The notes beneath the pieces were generated by a model. The model was not told the DNA's origin. It did not search any database and saw nothing but the letters and a program-made list of their open reading frames with translations. Positions 1 through 8,419 of a stretch of 33,139 nucleotides of DNA are shown piece by piece; within the stretch, counting starts at the first letter, position 1; every line of letters begins with the position of its first letter. Position numbers and translations under genes: made by a program. This DNA is from Myxococcales bacterium UBA1238 (GTDB lineage Bacteria > Myxococcota_A > Bradymonadia > UBA7976 > UBA1532). The DNA lies in assembly GCA_002309015.1 (NCBI GenBank), contig DBWM01000023.1, positions 11,085-44,223 on the forward strand, written 5' to 3'.

Positions 1-3000
1 CTAGCCGCTGTCGACCACATAGAGGTGATCGTCGGCGGGGAGCCAGCGCATTTGCTGAGGTGAGAGGACCGAGAGCCCCAGGCGGCGGTATTGCGCGCCG
101 GACTGCACCTTAAACGTAAAGACATCGTCCACGAGATGGGGCTCGGCGCTTTGAGGCACGGCGGTCTGGGCCTGGCATTTGGGGCAGTTTTCAGCTTTGA
201 GGCTGCCCAGATGAAAGCGGAACCATTCGTTTTCAAAAACCTGACCGAGCTTCACGCGGCCTACCCGACCCGCTTTGAGGCGGCTTTGATCGATCTCGCA
301 CTGGCCCGCGCGGTTCCGCCAGGGGTGACGGTAGCCCGAATATTCGCCGGTGAGCAGCCATTGGTCGTTGCCTGCGCGGATGCGATAGCGGATGCCCTGG
401 GCGGCGCAGTCGTAAAGCGGCGCGTCGGGAGCAGAGAAAAGCTGAGGCAGGCGGCCGGAATCGCGCTCGGGCAGCTGGGGATCGTAACTCTGGCGCTCCT
501 CGCGTTCGAGGGAGAGCCTGTGCGCGCTCACGTCGGCGATGCGGTAGCGGCGGGGTTCGCGATATTGGTTGGGATCGCTGTTCTTGCGTTCGAGGGCCTT
601 GCAGGCGGGCTGGAGGGCGGCCTTGTTGTTTTTGGGCAAAAAGACCTCCACCAGGAGCACGTCGCCGGGCTCAACCCCGAGCTCGCAGAAATCGGCGTCG
701 TAATCGAGCATCGCCCAGTGATCGTCGTCTTCGCGCGATGCAAACTGACCCGTCTTGCTGAAAGAGTTCGGAAGCTCGCCCTCGTAAGCGATCGAATATT
801 CGCCGGCGGGCACCTTGCGGGGATCGGTTTCGATCACCTGAATCGCCGAATATTCGCTGACGCGGTAGCTGTTGCGCTGCTGGAATGCGGCCTTCGACTC
901 CCCGCGCCCCGATTCGTCGAAGCCTTCGGGAATGCAGACGGGATCCTCTTCCACCGCGATCTCTTCGCCCTCCCCGGAGGCCCCTTCGCCCTCCTGCGGC
1001 TCCGCTTCTTCCGAAGCCTGCTTTTCGGTCAGCGGCTCCTCTGCGTTCGATGCGCAAGCCGGCTCGCCCTGCGCCTGCTCCTCTGTGGGCTGAGGCAAAC
1101 GGCAAAACACGGGGAATCTCGAAGGATCGATCTGCTTGACGCTCCCGCGCACCCTCAGGATCGGGTTTTCGTAAACATGGGTCTGCTGTCTGAGGGCGCT
1201 TTGGGCCGTATTGAGCTCGGCCTGCAAAAACTGATGAGCCCCTGCAACGTAGACGGGCGGATCGTAGGCGCCGTAATTGCGGTAATCGTTCTGCACCACA
1301 TCGAAGGGCACCCGCTCCTCAAGCGGCGGCAGCGCGTAGCTGAGCACCGGGTTTTCAAAGGGCAGCTCCAGCGGCAGGGCGTCGAGATCGATCGCCCGCG
1401 TTTCGGGAAACTCGCAATCGGGCAGCTTCCAGGCAAAGCCGTCGGCCACCGCGTAATAGCCCAGAATCCGGTTCGCATCGCTGTTGATGCGCGCAAAGAC
1501 CGGCGCTCCGTCGGCCGTCGTCAGCTGAACCGGCGCGGTCACCTGGACCGAGCGCAGCGTTCCGTCGTAAGCCACCACCAATAAAGAAGCCTCCGCCCCC
1601 ATCTGGCGCGCGGTCATCGAGAGCACGGGCGCATCGAGATTCAGCCGGCGCACGGGCCAGCCCTCGGGATTCAAATCGATGTAATGGAGCTCGCCGCTCG
1701 AAGTGAGGATGTAGAGGAAATCGTACGCGACGCCGTCCAAAATCGCGCGCACGGTCTGAAGCTGGCCGGGGCCATAGGAGGCGCGATCCTGTTCGGTGCG
1801 ATCGCTCGCCGCATAGCAGCCCGGATCCTCGGGGTAATCGGTTTTTCCGTCGCCGTCGTTGTCCAATCCGTCGCTGCAGGCGGGCCAGACTTCAAAATCC
1901 GCAAAGCGTTCGATCGCAAAATGGTCGCTGCATCCGGGATCGTCGCTGTCGATGAGCCCGTCGCCGTCGTTGTCGAGGCCGTCCGTGCAGAGATCGTTCT
2001 CGATGCCCTCTTCGGGAATCAGACGCCCGCCGAGATTCACCCGGCAATCGGGATCCGCCCAGTCGATGAGCCCGTCTTCGTCGTTGTCTTCGCCGTCCGC
2101 GCAGGTGGAGCGCTCCACTTCGTCGAGCTCGTCGTCGTCGCGCTCGTTTACGCATCCGGTGTCGTCGCGGTCGATCCAGCCGTCGCCGTCGTTGTCTTTG
2201 CCGTCGCTGCAGGCGGGAACCGGCCCCTCGAACGCCAGAAACACGGCCAGATCGCAATCCCCGCTGCAATTCTCAGGCTTGCAGTCGTCATCTTCGGCAT
2301 CGATGAGCCCGTCGCCGTCGTTATCTGCGCCGTCCGCGCATTCGCTCAGCTCGATACATTGCGGATTGGGCGATTCCGTGCCCCAGAGCCTGCAGCTCTC
2401 GTCATCAGCGTCGATGGCGCCGTCGCCGTTGTTGTCGAGGCCGTCCTCGCAGCTGCGATCGTCCTTTGCAAATTCCAGAAGCCGCGTCCGCCAGCCGTCC
2501 TCGCAGATCTCCAGCCTGCCGAGCTCGATGCGCTTCGCCGTGCCTTCCCACAAATCGAAGCTCGTCAGCGCCGCTTCCTGGTGATGCGCTGCAAATAAAT
2601 AATGCCCGTCGTCCGAAATCGCCAAAGCCCCGGGTTTGGGCTCGATCCCCCCGTCCTCAGCTGCGATCAGCGGCAACACCTGCAGGATCACGTCCTCTTT
2701 GGCCGCTTCGGGATCAAAATTGACGCAGGTTTTCTCGTAAGGGCGCAGGGTGCAGGTGAGGATTTGGCCCGCGAGATCCAAATCGATCTCGAGCAGCGCA
2801 TGCTCGTCCAAAGCCCCCACGTAAGCGCGCGAAGGCTGCGAAAGATCGGGTTTTGAGCGCTCCACCGGCGGCCAGACCACCGCATCGAACAGCGGCCCGT
2901 AATCCAAATCGAGATAAAGCCCCGGTCTGACCTCAAACGCATCGTCGATCAGCGCAAGCCGCCCCGAACCCGAAAGCACTGCGAACGTAAACAGACCGTG

Positions 3001-3648
3001 AGAATGGGTTTCGACCGCGCTGACGACATCGCCCGTATAGATCGCCGTAATGCCGGGAATCGATTCGTCGATATCGAGCACCTCGCGGCTTCCGCCCTCC
3101 AGATCGAGGACCGCAAGCTCACCGCGCTGCGAACTCCCCACGTAACCGCGCACCACGCCGTCCCGCGCCTCGATGCAGCGGATCGCCTGAGGCTTTGCGG
3201 GACCTGCGGCGCAATCCGCCGACTTGCTGTTCGACTTCGGCGGCGCTGAAGCGGGGACAAAATCTCCGGTCTCTTCGTCGTAAAGGGCGGGACAATCCCA
3301 GTCGACCACGCAGCCATCTTTCATCACCGGCTCGCAGGCCTCGGTGTTGGCCGCCACATAGTCTACGTCGTAGAGCCCGCCGGTTTTCGGATCGAGCCAG
3401 ACGCAATCGCATTCCACGCGCCCCATGCGGTGCAGCGATTCATGGCCCTCGGCGTCAAAAACGCGCCGCGTGCAACCGCAGCCATCGATGGGCAGGCCCC
3501 CCGCATCGCTCTCACAACGAAACGCCAGCTGCTCTGCGCTCACGAGATCGGCCTGCGAAAAGGCGGTTTCCTCGCTACAGGCCCCAAACACGCCCCCTAA
3601 GCCGCTCAGCAATGTAAGCAGCCTTCTCCAATTACCACGAACGCTCAT
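1..3648 (-). CDS. Large lipoprotein with propeller-like repeats and six DGxDNDGDG calcium-loop repeats
   Basis: 1215 aa, complete: the TAG stop is the first three bases of the window. The N-terminus has a basic stretch, a hydrophobic core and a lipobox ending at Cys23 (VFGAC), so it should be a lipid-anchored envelope protein. Residues about 150-390 carry short repeats of the type 'xxAVLDLEGG' and 'YVGALDEHALLEIDL' that suggest a beta-propeller. Residues about 398-615 hold six repeats of the form C-x-DGxDNDGDGxxDxxDxxC, each with two cysteines bracketing an Asp-rich loop like those of thrombospondin type 3 and dockerin calcium sites. Further propeller-like sequence follows, then a Glu-rich linker (about 870-900) and a C-terminal part of unknown fold. 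The ATG overlaps the stop of the upstream lipoprotein gene by 4 bp (ATGA), so the two are translationally coupled. Function is unknown; a calcium-stabilised surface protein is inference. Confidence 0.85.
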   Translation of the reverse strand: MSVRGNWRRLLTLLSGLGGVFGACSEETAFSQADLVSAEQLAFRCESDAGGLPIDGCGCTRRVFDAEGHESLHRMGRVECDCVWLDPKTGGLYDVDYVAANTEACEPVMKDGCVVDWDCPALYDEETGDFVPASAPPKSNSKSADCAAGPAKPQAIRCIEARDGVVRGYVGSSQRGELAVLDLEGGSREVLDIDESIPGITAIYTGDVVSAVETHSHGLFTFAVLSGSGRLALIDDAFEVRPGLYLDLDYGPLFDAVVWPPVERSKPDLSQPSRAYVGALDEHALLEIDLDLAGQILTCTLRPYEKTCVNFDPEAAKEDVILQVLPLIAAEDGGIEPKPGALAISDDGHYLFAAHHQEAALTSFDLWEGTAKRIELGRLEICEDGWRTRLLEFAKDDRSCEDGLDNNGDGAIDADDESCRLWGTESPNPQCIELSECADGADNDGDGLIDAEDDDCKPENCSGDCDLAVFLAFEGPVPACSDGKDNDGDGWIDRDDTGCVNERDDDELDEVERSTCADGEDNDEDGLIDWADPDCRVNLGGRLIPEEGIENDLCTDGLDNDGDGLIDSDDPGCSDHFAIERFADFEVWPACSDGLDNDGDGKTDYPEDPGCYAASDRTEQDRASYGPGQLQTVRAILDGVAYDFLYILTSSGELHYIDLNPEGWPVRRLNLDAPVLSMTARQMGAEASLLVVAYDGTLRSVQVTAPVQLTTADGAPVFARINSDANRILGYYAVADGFAWKLPDCEFPETRAIDLDALPLELPFENPVLSYALPPLEERVPFDVVQNDYRNYGAYDPPVYVAGAHQFLQAELNTAQSALRQQTHVYENPILRVRGSVKQIDPSRFPVFCRLPQPTEEQAQGEPACASNAEEPLTEKQASEEAEPQEGEGASGEGEEIAVEEDPVCIPEGFDESGRGESKAAFQQRNSYRVSEYSAIQVIETDPRKVPAGEYSIAYEGELPNSFSKTGQFASREDDDHWAMLDYDADFCELGVEPGDVLLVEVFLPKNNKAALQPACKALERKNSDPNQYREPRRYRIADVSAHRLSLEREERQSYDPQLPERDSGRLPQLFSAPDAPLYDCAAQGIRYRIRAGNDQWLLTGEYSGYRHPWRNRAGQCEIDQSRLKAGRVGRVKLGQVFENEWFRFHLGSLKAENCPKCQAQTAVPQSAEPHLVDDVFTFKVQSGAQYRRLGLSVLSPQQMRWLPADDHLYVVDSG
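1810..2456 (-). repeat. Six in-frame Cys-bounded Asp-rich repeats
   Basis: Within the large lipoprotein gene the core CGTCGCCGTCGTTGTC (plus strand) or a close variant recurs six times, encoding D-N-D-G-D-G. The copies are separated by 20-50 residues of differing length, so this is a protein-domain repeat and not a DNA-level tandem array. One copy reads DNNGDG and one DNDEDG. The last copy has a one-residue longer loop (DYPEDPGC). Confidence 0.8.
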
Positions 3649-4901
3649 TGAATATCACCGAGATGGGTAAACCGCGTTTCGGAACCCGGCTCTAAATCGA
3701 TCACCGCGATGCGATCGCTTTCAAAACAGGTCACATAACCGCGCAACTGGCCCTCTGCATTGGGCAAAAACGCGATGTCGTGCGGAGACGGGCAAACTTT
3801 AATATGCGCGATGGCCGCCCTTAACGTGGGATCGATGACCACGATCTGCCCATCGTCGAGCGCGCTCACATAAACGAGGCCTCCGCCCTTCTCGTCGATG
3901 ATTTGGCCCGCAGCGCCGCGATCCCAGGCTTCTTCCAGGCGCGATTCTCCCGGACGCAGCCCCGCTACGCGCACCAGGTTGGCCCCCCGCCCCACCGGGA
4001 TCCCTTTCGATACCGGAAGATGTCTCGGTTCACCGTTTTCATCGAGCGAGCTGTCGTAAATCCAAAGCGCGCCGTCCGAGCTGTCGATCACATACAGCAA
4101 ACTGCCGTCAGCGCTCAAAGCGATGCCGCGCGAAAATCCGCTGTCCTGAAAAGCCCCTACAGCAATCGAAGGATGCCCCACAACCTCGCAGCTGGTCGTC
4201 TGATTGACCTCCAGACGCCGATGATCGAAGAGCTGAGGCGAGACCACCTGCACCAAAGTACCATAGCGATCGGTCACGTAGAGCCGATGGGCCACCGGAT
4301 GCCACGCGACGCTCGTCGCCCCTCCGCTCAGCAGGCCCGAACAGGCAAATTCAGGGCCCTCCGCGTTTAAACGCCAAAACGAAACTTCGCCCTCATCCAC
4401 ATGGCTCACTGCCAGCCAGTCCGCATCGATCGCCAGGCTGTAAGGCCCCTTCGACATCTCGAGATCGTCATTAAAGGCCGAAATCAGAGCATCGTTCCCG
4501 CAAGTCTTCCCGTCCTGATGGCAATCGATTTTTGCCTGCTCCACCGTAAAATGCACCAGGCGGCTGTCGTCGCGCGTGGGCACCAAACCCTGCACGGCAC
4601 AAGGCTCCGATGCGCACGACTTCGCCTTCAGCAGCGCCAGTTCACCGGCATACAGACCGATCTCGACCGTAGACTCAGGCACGACCTGCCCGATATCGCC
4701 TGCAAACGCATCGATCACCTGCAGACTGCCTGAGCGATAGCGGCGATCAAAACCAGCATTGGCGACGTAAAGATATTGTCCGTCGGGATGTGCAGCGATG
4801 CCTGTCGGAGAAAAAAACGCATCCGCCGGTGGCGCCTGACCGATCTCTTCATCGGAACAAGAAAGCGCCAGGAATGCACAGGCCACAAAAAGAGGCTTCA
4901 C
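3645..4901 (-). CDS. Beta-propeller lipoprotein
   Basis: 418 aa with a short lipoprotein signal and lipobox LALSC (Cys15). The start is GTG at 4899-4901, preceded on the minus strand by GGGGAG about nine bases upstream. The protein contains several propeller blades of the YVTN/NHL kind: 'PTGIAAHPDGQYLYVANAG', 'VAWHPVAHRLYVTDRYG', 'IALSADGSLLYVIDSSDG', 'GGLVYVSALDDGQIVVIDP' and 'LRGYVTCFESDRIAVIDLEPG'. Cysteines are scattered through the loops, as expected for an exported protein. It is the first gene of a two-gene operon with the larger propeller/calcium-repeat lipoprotein, overlapping it by 4 bp. The two may form one envelope complex; that is inference. No enzymatic motif is seen. Confidence 0.85.
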   Translation of the reverse strand: MKPLFVACAFLALSCSDEEIGQAPPADAFFSPTGIAAHPDGQYLYVANAGFDRRYRSGSLQVIDAFAGDIGQVVPESTVEIGLYAGELALLKAKSCASEPCAVQGLVPTRDDSRLVHFTVEQAKIDCHQDGKTCGNDALISAFNDDLEMSKGPYSLAIDADWLAVSHVDEGEVSFWRLNAEGPEFACSGLLSGGATSVAWHPVAHRLYVTDRYGTLVQVVSPQLFDHRRLEVNQTTSCEVVGHPSIAVGAFQDSGFSRGIALSADGSLLYVIDSSDGALWIYDSSLDENGEPRHLPVSKGIPVGRGANLVRVAGLRPGESRLEEAWDRGAAGQIIDEKGGGLVYVSALDDGQIVVIDPTLRAAIAHIKVCPSPHDIAFLPNAEGQLRGYVTCFESDRIAVIDLEPGSETRFTHLGDIQ

Positions 4902-4930
4902 TGTTTCAATCTCCCCACAATCTCAATAAA

Positions 4931-4957
4931 GCGCTCCTTTTCGCCGAAAAGCAGCGC
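4931..4957 (-). terminator. Strong hairpin between the zinc-ribbon gene and the propeller lipoprotein operon
   Basis: GCGCT-C-CTTTTC-GCC-GAAAAG-C-AGCGC forms an 11-bp stem with one C/C mismatch and a 3-base loop. On the minus strand it is followed by TTTATT, a weak U-rich tail. It could end the transcript of the 198-aa gene (stop at 5031), or be leader structure for the GTG-started lipoprotein gene that begins 30 bases beyond. Confidence 0.45.
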
Positions 4958-5030
4958 AGAAGCAAGAGGTGCCGGGCTTTGAAACAATGTGAAAAGGGAA
5001 TGACAGGATTTTTGAAGGGAAGAAAGCGCT

Positions 5031-5627
5031 TCACTCTTCCGAAATCAAATCGTCCAAAACAGAATTGCAATTATCCAGATCATCGACATCGTCGCAGATT
5101 TCTTCGCCGGAGTTGTTCTGTTCCTGCACGAAGAGGGCCGCCACATTGCCTGAACGCCCATTGCCCATGGTGGCTTTCGCGCGCATTTCGCTGATCGCTT
5201 CCAAATCTTCTTCAGTCAGCTCCGGCAAACCGTCGCGCACATTGCGACTTGCAGTCATGCGCTGCGCTTCGGCGGCCAGATACTGGCGTTCCTCGGGCGT
5301 CAGCATGCTCTCCAGATCCTGACGGCAGCGTTCACAGCGCACTTCGTAACGATGCTTGGGATTGCGCTCGACCATCACCATCGCACCGCAAATGGCGCAA
5401 GGATATTCAAATCCGACCTTACTTTTCTTATTGGAGGTCAATCCCATTTCGGGATCCATGCCCAGCCGGGCATTGGAGTTGGCCCAAAACTTTTGAGGAT
5501 CGTCCATCCAATAGTTCTGATAAGAAGAACCATACATGAAGGGAACCTGTGTTTCAGCTGCCGAATTGCTGTTGCGCCCAGTCCCAGCTGTGGGCCGGCG
5601 CTTACGGTTCGACGGATTCAGACTCAA
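5031..5627 (-). CDS. Small zinc-ribbon protein of unknown function
   Basis: 198 aa. The start is TTG (5625-5627), chosen because GGAG lies eight bases before it on the minus strand. The centre has two Cys pairs, CAIC about 15 residues before CERC, separated by a basic segment (VERNPKHRYEVR), which fits a zinc ribbon. The N-terminus is Ser/Asn/Arg-rich and low in complexity. After the ribbon comes a charged helical segment beginning 'MLTPEERQYLAAEAQRM', and the tail is very acidic (EEICDDVDDLDNC). There is no signal peptide or membrane segment, so it should be cytoplasmic. It is divergent from a kinase gene that also begins with a zinc ribbon, sharing a 205-bp intergenic region. I do not recognise the family; a nucleic-acid or protein-binding regulator is possible. 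Confidence 0.7.
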   Translation of the reverse strand: MSLNPSNRKRRPTAGTGRNSNSAAETQVPFMYGSSYQNYWMDDPQKFWANSNARLGMDPEMGLTSNKKSKVGFEYPCAICGAMVMVERNPKHRYEVRCERCRQDLESMLTPEERQYLAAEAQRMTASRNVRDGLPELTEEDLEAISEMRAKATMGNGRSGNVAALFVQEQNNSGEEICDDVDDLDNCNSVLDDLISEE

Positions 5628-5832
5628 GACGTTGTCTCCAAAAAATAGAATCGAACTCGCGAAACTTCGCGCGGATTGCTGATGTCGATGGATGTTTGAT
5701 TGCGTTTCTTTTATTTAACAGAAGATGAATCGCCTCTCAAGGCTTTGGAGCGCAAAGTTTCCATAAAAAAATCCCTCAATTACAGACGCTTATCTTTGGT
5801 CTTTCTCCGCCAATCATGCTAAAACTCGCGAC

Positions 5833-7641
5833 ATGAAAATTTGTCCTAACTGTGAAAAAGCTGTCGACGACAGCGCATCCTTCTGCCTGTTTTGCGATCA
5901 CGTTTTTGAAAAGAAAGACGATGACTGCTTAAACCGCACGGTGTCGGGTCGCTTTCGCATCATCTCCAAACTGGGTGAAGGCGGCATGGGCGAAGTCTAT
6001 CGCGCCGAGCAAATGCCCATCGGCCGCATGGTCGCCTTAAAACTCCTGCGCCACGCGCTCACGAGCGATGCCAAGCAAGTGGCCCGATTTAAACGGGAAG
6101 CGCAGGCGATCACCAAGCTGAGCCATCCCAACACGGTCATCATTCACGATTTTGGCCAGGACGGTGACCTCTTGTTCATTGCGATGGAAGAGCTGGTGGG
6201 CAACTCCCTCGCAAGCGTCATCAAAAAAGAGCATGCCCTGCTTCCCAGCCGGGCCTGCCGCATCATGACGCAAATCTGCGCATCTCTGGCCGAAGCGCAC
6301 AAGCAAGGCATCATCCACCGCGATCTCAAGCCCGAAAACATCATGCTGATCGAGCGCGGGGGCATCAAAGACTTCGTAAAGGTGCTCGATTTTGGCATCG
6401 CCAAAGTGTTGCATGTGGATGACAGCGATCCTCAGCAGGAAGCGCTGACCCAATCAGGCGCCATCTTTGGTACGCCGCAATATATGTCGCCTGAGCAAAT
6501 CAAGGGCCAGGTCATCGACGCGCGCAGCGACATTTACGCCATGGGCCTCATCCTCTACGAGATGCTCGCCGGCCACCGTCCCTTTACAGCCGGAACGCCC
6601 ATGGAGATGATGACCAAGCATCTTGCGGCCACCCCCGATCCCATCGAACCGAGATCGCTGGATCCCGTTGAATCTCAAATCTTTACGAAGCTTGAAGAGA
6701 TCGCCTTAAAAGCGCTCGCAAAGAATCCCGACGAGCGCCAGCAGACCGCCCAGGAGATGCTCGAGCTTTTGGTTTCGGTCTCGCCCGAGCTCGGCATGCT
6801 CACCTCTACGGGCTTCATGCCTCAGACGCAGCTTGCAAACCTCTCAGAACACGGCGAATCGCGTCACCGCGCCCTGCTTCTGGGGATTTCTGCGGCCGTT
6901 TTGGTCATCGCGCTGGGTATCGTGGGCGTCTTTTTGCTGAAAAAGCCCTCTGATCCAGAGCCGCAGTCCTCCGTAACCCAGAATCAGCCCTCTGAAGAAG
7001 CGCTGCTCATCGCGCAAAAAATCAAGGAAGCGGAGGCCAAACTCCAAAAAGAGAAGCAAATCAAGGATCAGCAGCAGCGGGAATTGCAAAAAACGGCCCA
7101 ACAAAAAGCGGCTCTCGAAAAGAAGCTGGCCGACCAGCAAGCCGCCCTCGAAAAACAGCGCCTGGCCGAACAGCAGAACGAGCTCGAAAAGCAAAAACTG
7201 GCTGAACAAAAGGCCGAACTCGAAAAGCAGCTGGCCGAGCAAAGGGCCGCTCTCGAAAAACAGCTGGCCGAGCAGCAAGCCGCTCTCGAAAAACAAAAAC
7301 AGGCCGAACTGCAGGCTGAACGCGAAAAACAAAAGCTGGCTGAACAGCAAGCCGAACTCATCAGGCGACAGTCACAAAAGATTGATAACCCGCCACAGCC
7401 TGTCACGCCCGTAAAGCCGCCTGTAGCCAACACGGGTCACAAGGTGAAGGTGCTCATCGAAACGCATTCCAAGAACGCGACCCTGCTCATCGACGACAAA
7501 GAAATTGGTCCCTTGCCCATGACGATCTCGATTTCACCGGGCAAATACAAAATGACCGTCCGCACCGAAAAAGGCAGCCAGTTCCGCATCATCAATCTTC
7601 AAGAGAGCAATACGCTGCAGAACGTGAAGTTTCCGCTTTAA
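5833..7641 (+). CDS. Transmembrane Ser/Thr protein kinase with N-terminal zinc ribbon, coiled coil and PEGA-like tail
   Basis: 602 aa. An N-terminal zinc ribbon (Cys4, Cys7, Cys18, Cys21) is followed by a Hanks-type kinase domain at about 41-315: glycine loop GEGGMG 48-53, ATP-anchoring Lys70, catalytic HRDLKPEN with Asp164, DFG at 186-188 and GTPQYMSPEQ. All catalytic residues are present, so it should be active. One membrane helix lies at about 347-368. Residues about 395-515 are a long Lys/Glu/Gln coiled coil built of near-repeats of LAEQQAALEKQ. The last 70 residues resemble a PEGA domain (beta-rich, 'LLIDDKEIGPLPMTISISPGKYKM'). Kinase inside, coil and PEGA outside the inner membrane is the expected topology. 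No clear Shine-Dalgarno precedes the ATG. The next gene begins 16 bases after the stop. Confidence 0.93.
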   Translation: MKICPNCEKAVDDSASFCLFCDHVFEKKDDDCLNRTVSGRFRIISKLGEGGMGEVYRAEQMPIGRMVALKLLRHALTSDAKQVARFKREAQAITKLSHPNTVIIHDFGQDGDLLFIAMEELVGNSLASVIKKEHALLPSRACRIMTQICASLAEAHKQGIIHRDLKPENIMLIERGGIKDFVKVLDFGIAKVLHVDDSDPQQEALTQSGAIFGTPQYMSPEQIKGQVIDARSDIYAMGLILYEMLAGHRPFTAGTPMEMMTKHLAATPDPIEPRSLDPVESQIFTKLEEIALKALAKNPDERQQTAQEMLELLVSVSPELGMLTSTGFMPQTQLANLSEHGESRHRALLLGISAAVLVIALGIVGVFLLKKPSDPEPQSSVTQNQPSEEALLIAQKIKEAEAKLQKEKQIKDQQQRELQKTAQQKAALEKKLADQQAALEKQRLAEQQNELEKQKLAEQKAELEKQLAEQRAALEKQLAEQQAALEKQKQAELQAEREKQKLAEQQAELIRRQSQKIDNPPQPVTPVKPPVANTGHKVKVLIETHSKNATLLIDDKEIGPLPMTISISPGKYKMTVRTEKGSQFRIINLQESNTLQNVKFPL

Positions 7642-7657
7642 AAACAAGAGGTTTTGT

Positions 7658-8398
7658 ATGCAAAGCATCAAACGCGCAGCCCTCATTCTGATCGGCAACG
7701 AGATCTTAAGCGGCAAAGTTCAGGATTTAAACGCGCAGCATCTCATCAAGCGCTTTCGGGAATGGGGCGTCGATTTGGCGCGCATCGCCATCGTTCAGGA
7801 TCGCATCGAAGACATCGCCTCCGAGGTCAGACTTGTGCGCGACGCCTTCGATTTTGTGATCACCAGCGGCGGCATCGGCCCCACCCACGACGACGTCACC
7901 TACGACGCCATCGCAGCGGCCTTCGGCGTGCCCCTCGAGATGAACGCCGAAATCGAGCAATGCATCCGCAAGAGCCGCAAAGAAACCGTCATCAAGCCCG
8001 AAGTTTTCCGCATGGCCAAACTGCCCAAAGGATCCGTTCTGGTGCCCGGCGGTGATCTCGGCTTTCCGACCACAAAGTTCAACAATTTCTATATCTTACC
8101 AGGCGTTCCCCAGCTCTTCCGCATCAAGATCGACGCCCTGGCCGACGTCTTCCGAAGCGAGCCGTTCTGCCTCCACACACTCTATTTAAACAGCGACGAA
8201 GGCAGCATCGCCGATCTCATGGGCCAGACCGAAAAAGAGTTTGGCGTTCAAATCGGCAGCTACCCCATCTTTAACTCCCCGCTCGATTACCGCCTGCGCA
8301 TCACCATCGAGGGCAAAGATCCAAAGCCCGTCAAAGCCGCAGCCGACGCCCTTTGCCTCGCGCTCAAAGACCGCCTGGTCCGCCGCGATCCCGCATAA
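7658..8398 (+). CDS. MoaB/CinA-type molybdopterin-binding domain protein
   Basis: 246 aa. The N-terminal about 165 residues are a MoCF-biosynthesis (MoaB/Mog) fold as found in CinA and the N-terminal half of eukaryotic FAD synthase: 'ALILIGNEILSGKVQDLNAQHL', 'VDLARIAIVQDRIEDI' and the signature 'DFVITSGGIGPTHDDVT', then 'GFPTTKFNNFYILPGVP'. The C-terminal CinA deamidase domain is absent, so this is a stand-alone version of the kind often called competence/damage-inducible protein A. Known relatives act on nucleotide metabolites such as FAD or ADP-ribose; the substrate here cannot be told. AGAGG precedes the ATG by about seven bases. It lies between a kinase gene and lpdA on the same strand with short gaps, suggesting one transcript. 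Confidence 0.87.
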   Translation: MQSIKRAALILIGNEILSGKVQDLNAQHLIKRFREWGVDLARIAIVQDRIEDIASEVRLVRDAFDFVITSGGIGPTHDDVTYDAIAAAFGVPLEMNAEIEQCIRKSRKETVIKPEVFRMAKLPKGSVLVPGGDLGFPTTKFNNFYILPGVPQLFRIKIDALADVFRSEPFCLHTLYLNSDEGSIADLMGQTEKEFGVQIGSYPIFNSPLDYRLRITIEGKDPKPVKAAADALCLALKDRLVRRDPA

Positions 8399-8419
8399 CG
8401 CTTCATCAAAGGAATCCCA

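Noticed and set aside
91..1584. 497-codon open frame opposite the large lipoprotein
   Set aside because: It is the mirror frame of a GC-rich gene with clear signal peptide and repeats; no start signal and no recognisable motif.
1810..2456. Possible CRISPR or minisatellite array
   Set aside because: Spacing is uneven, the unit stays in frame and encodes a Cys/Asp protein motif, so it is a domain repeat.
1684..2598. 304-codon frame opposite the Asp-rich repeats
   Set aside because: Its 'AVVVEAV' repeats are the antisense reading of the DNDGDG codons.
5796..5825. Promoter for the first kinase (TTGGTC and TAAAAC)
   Set aside because: Matches to both boxes are weak and the spacer is 18 bases; too poor to list, although a leaderless start at 5833 would fit.
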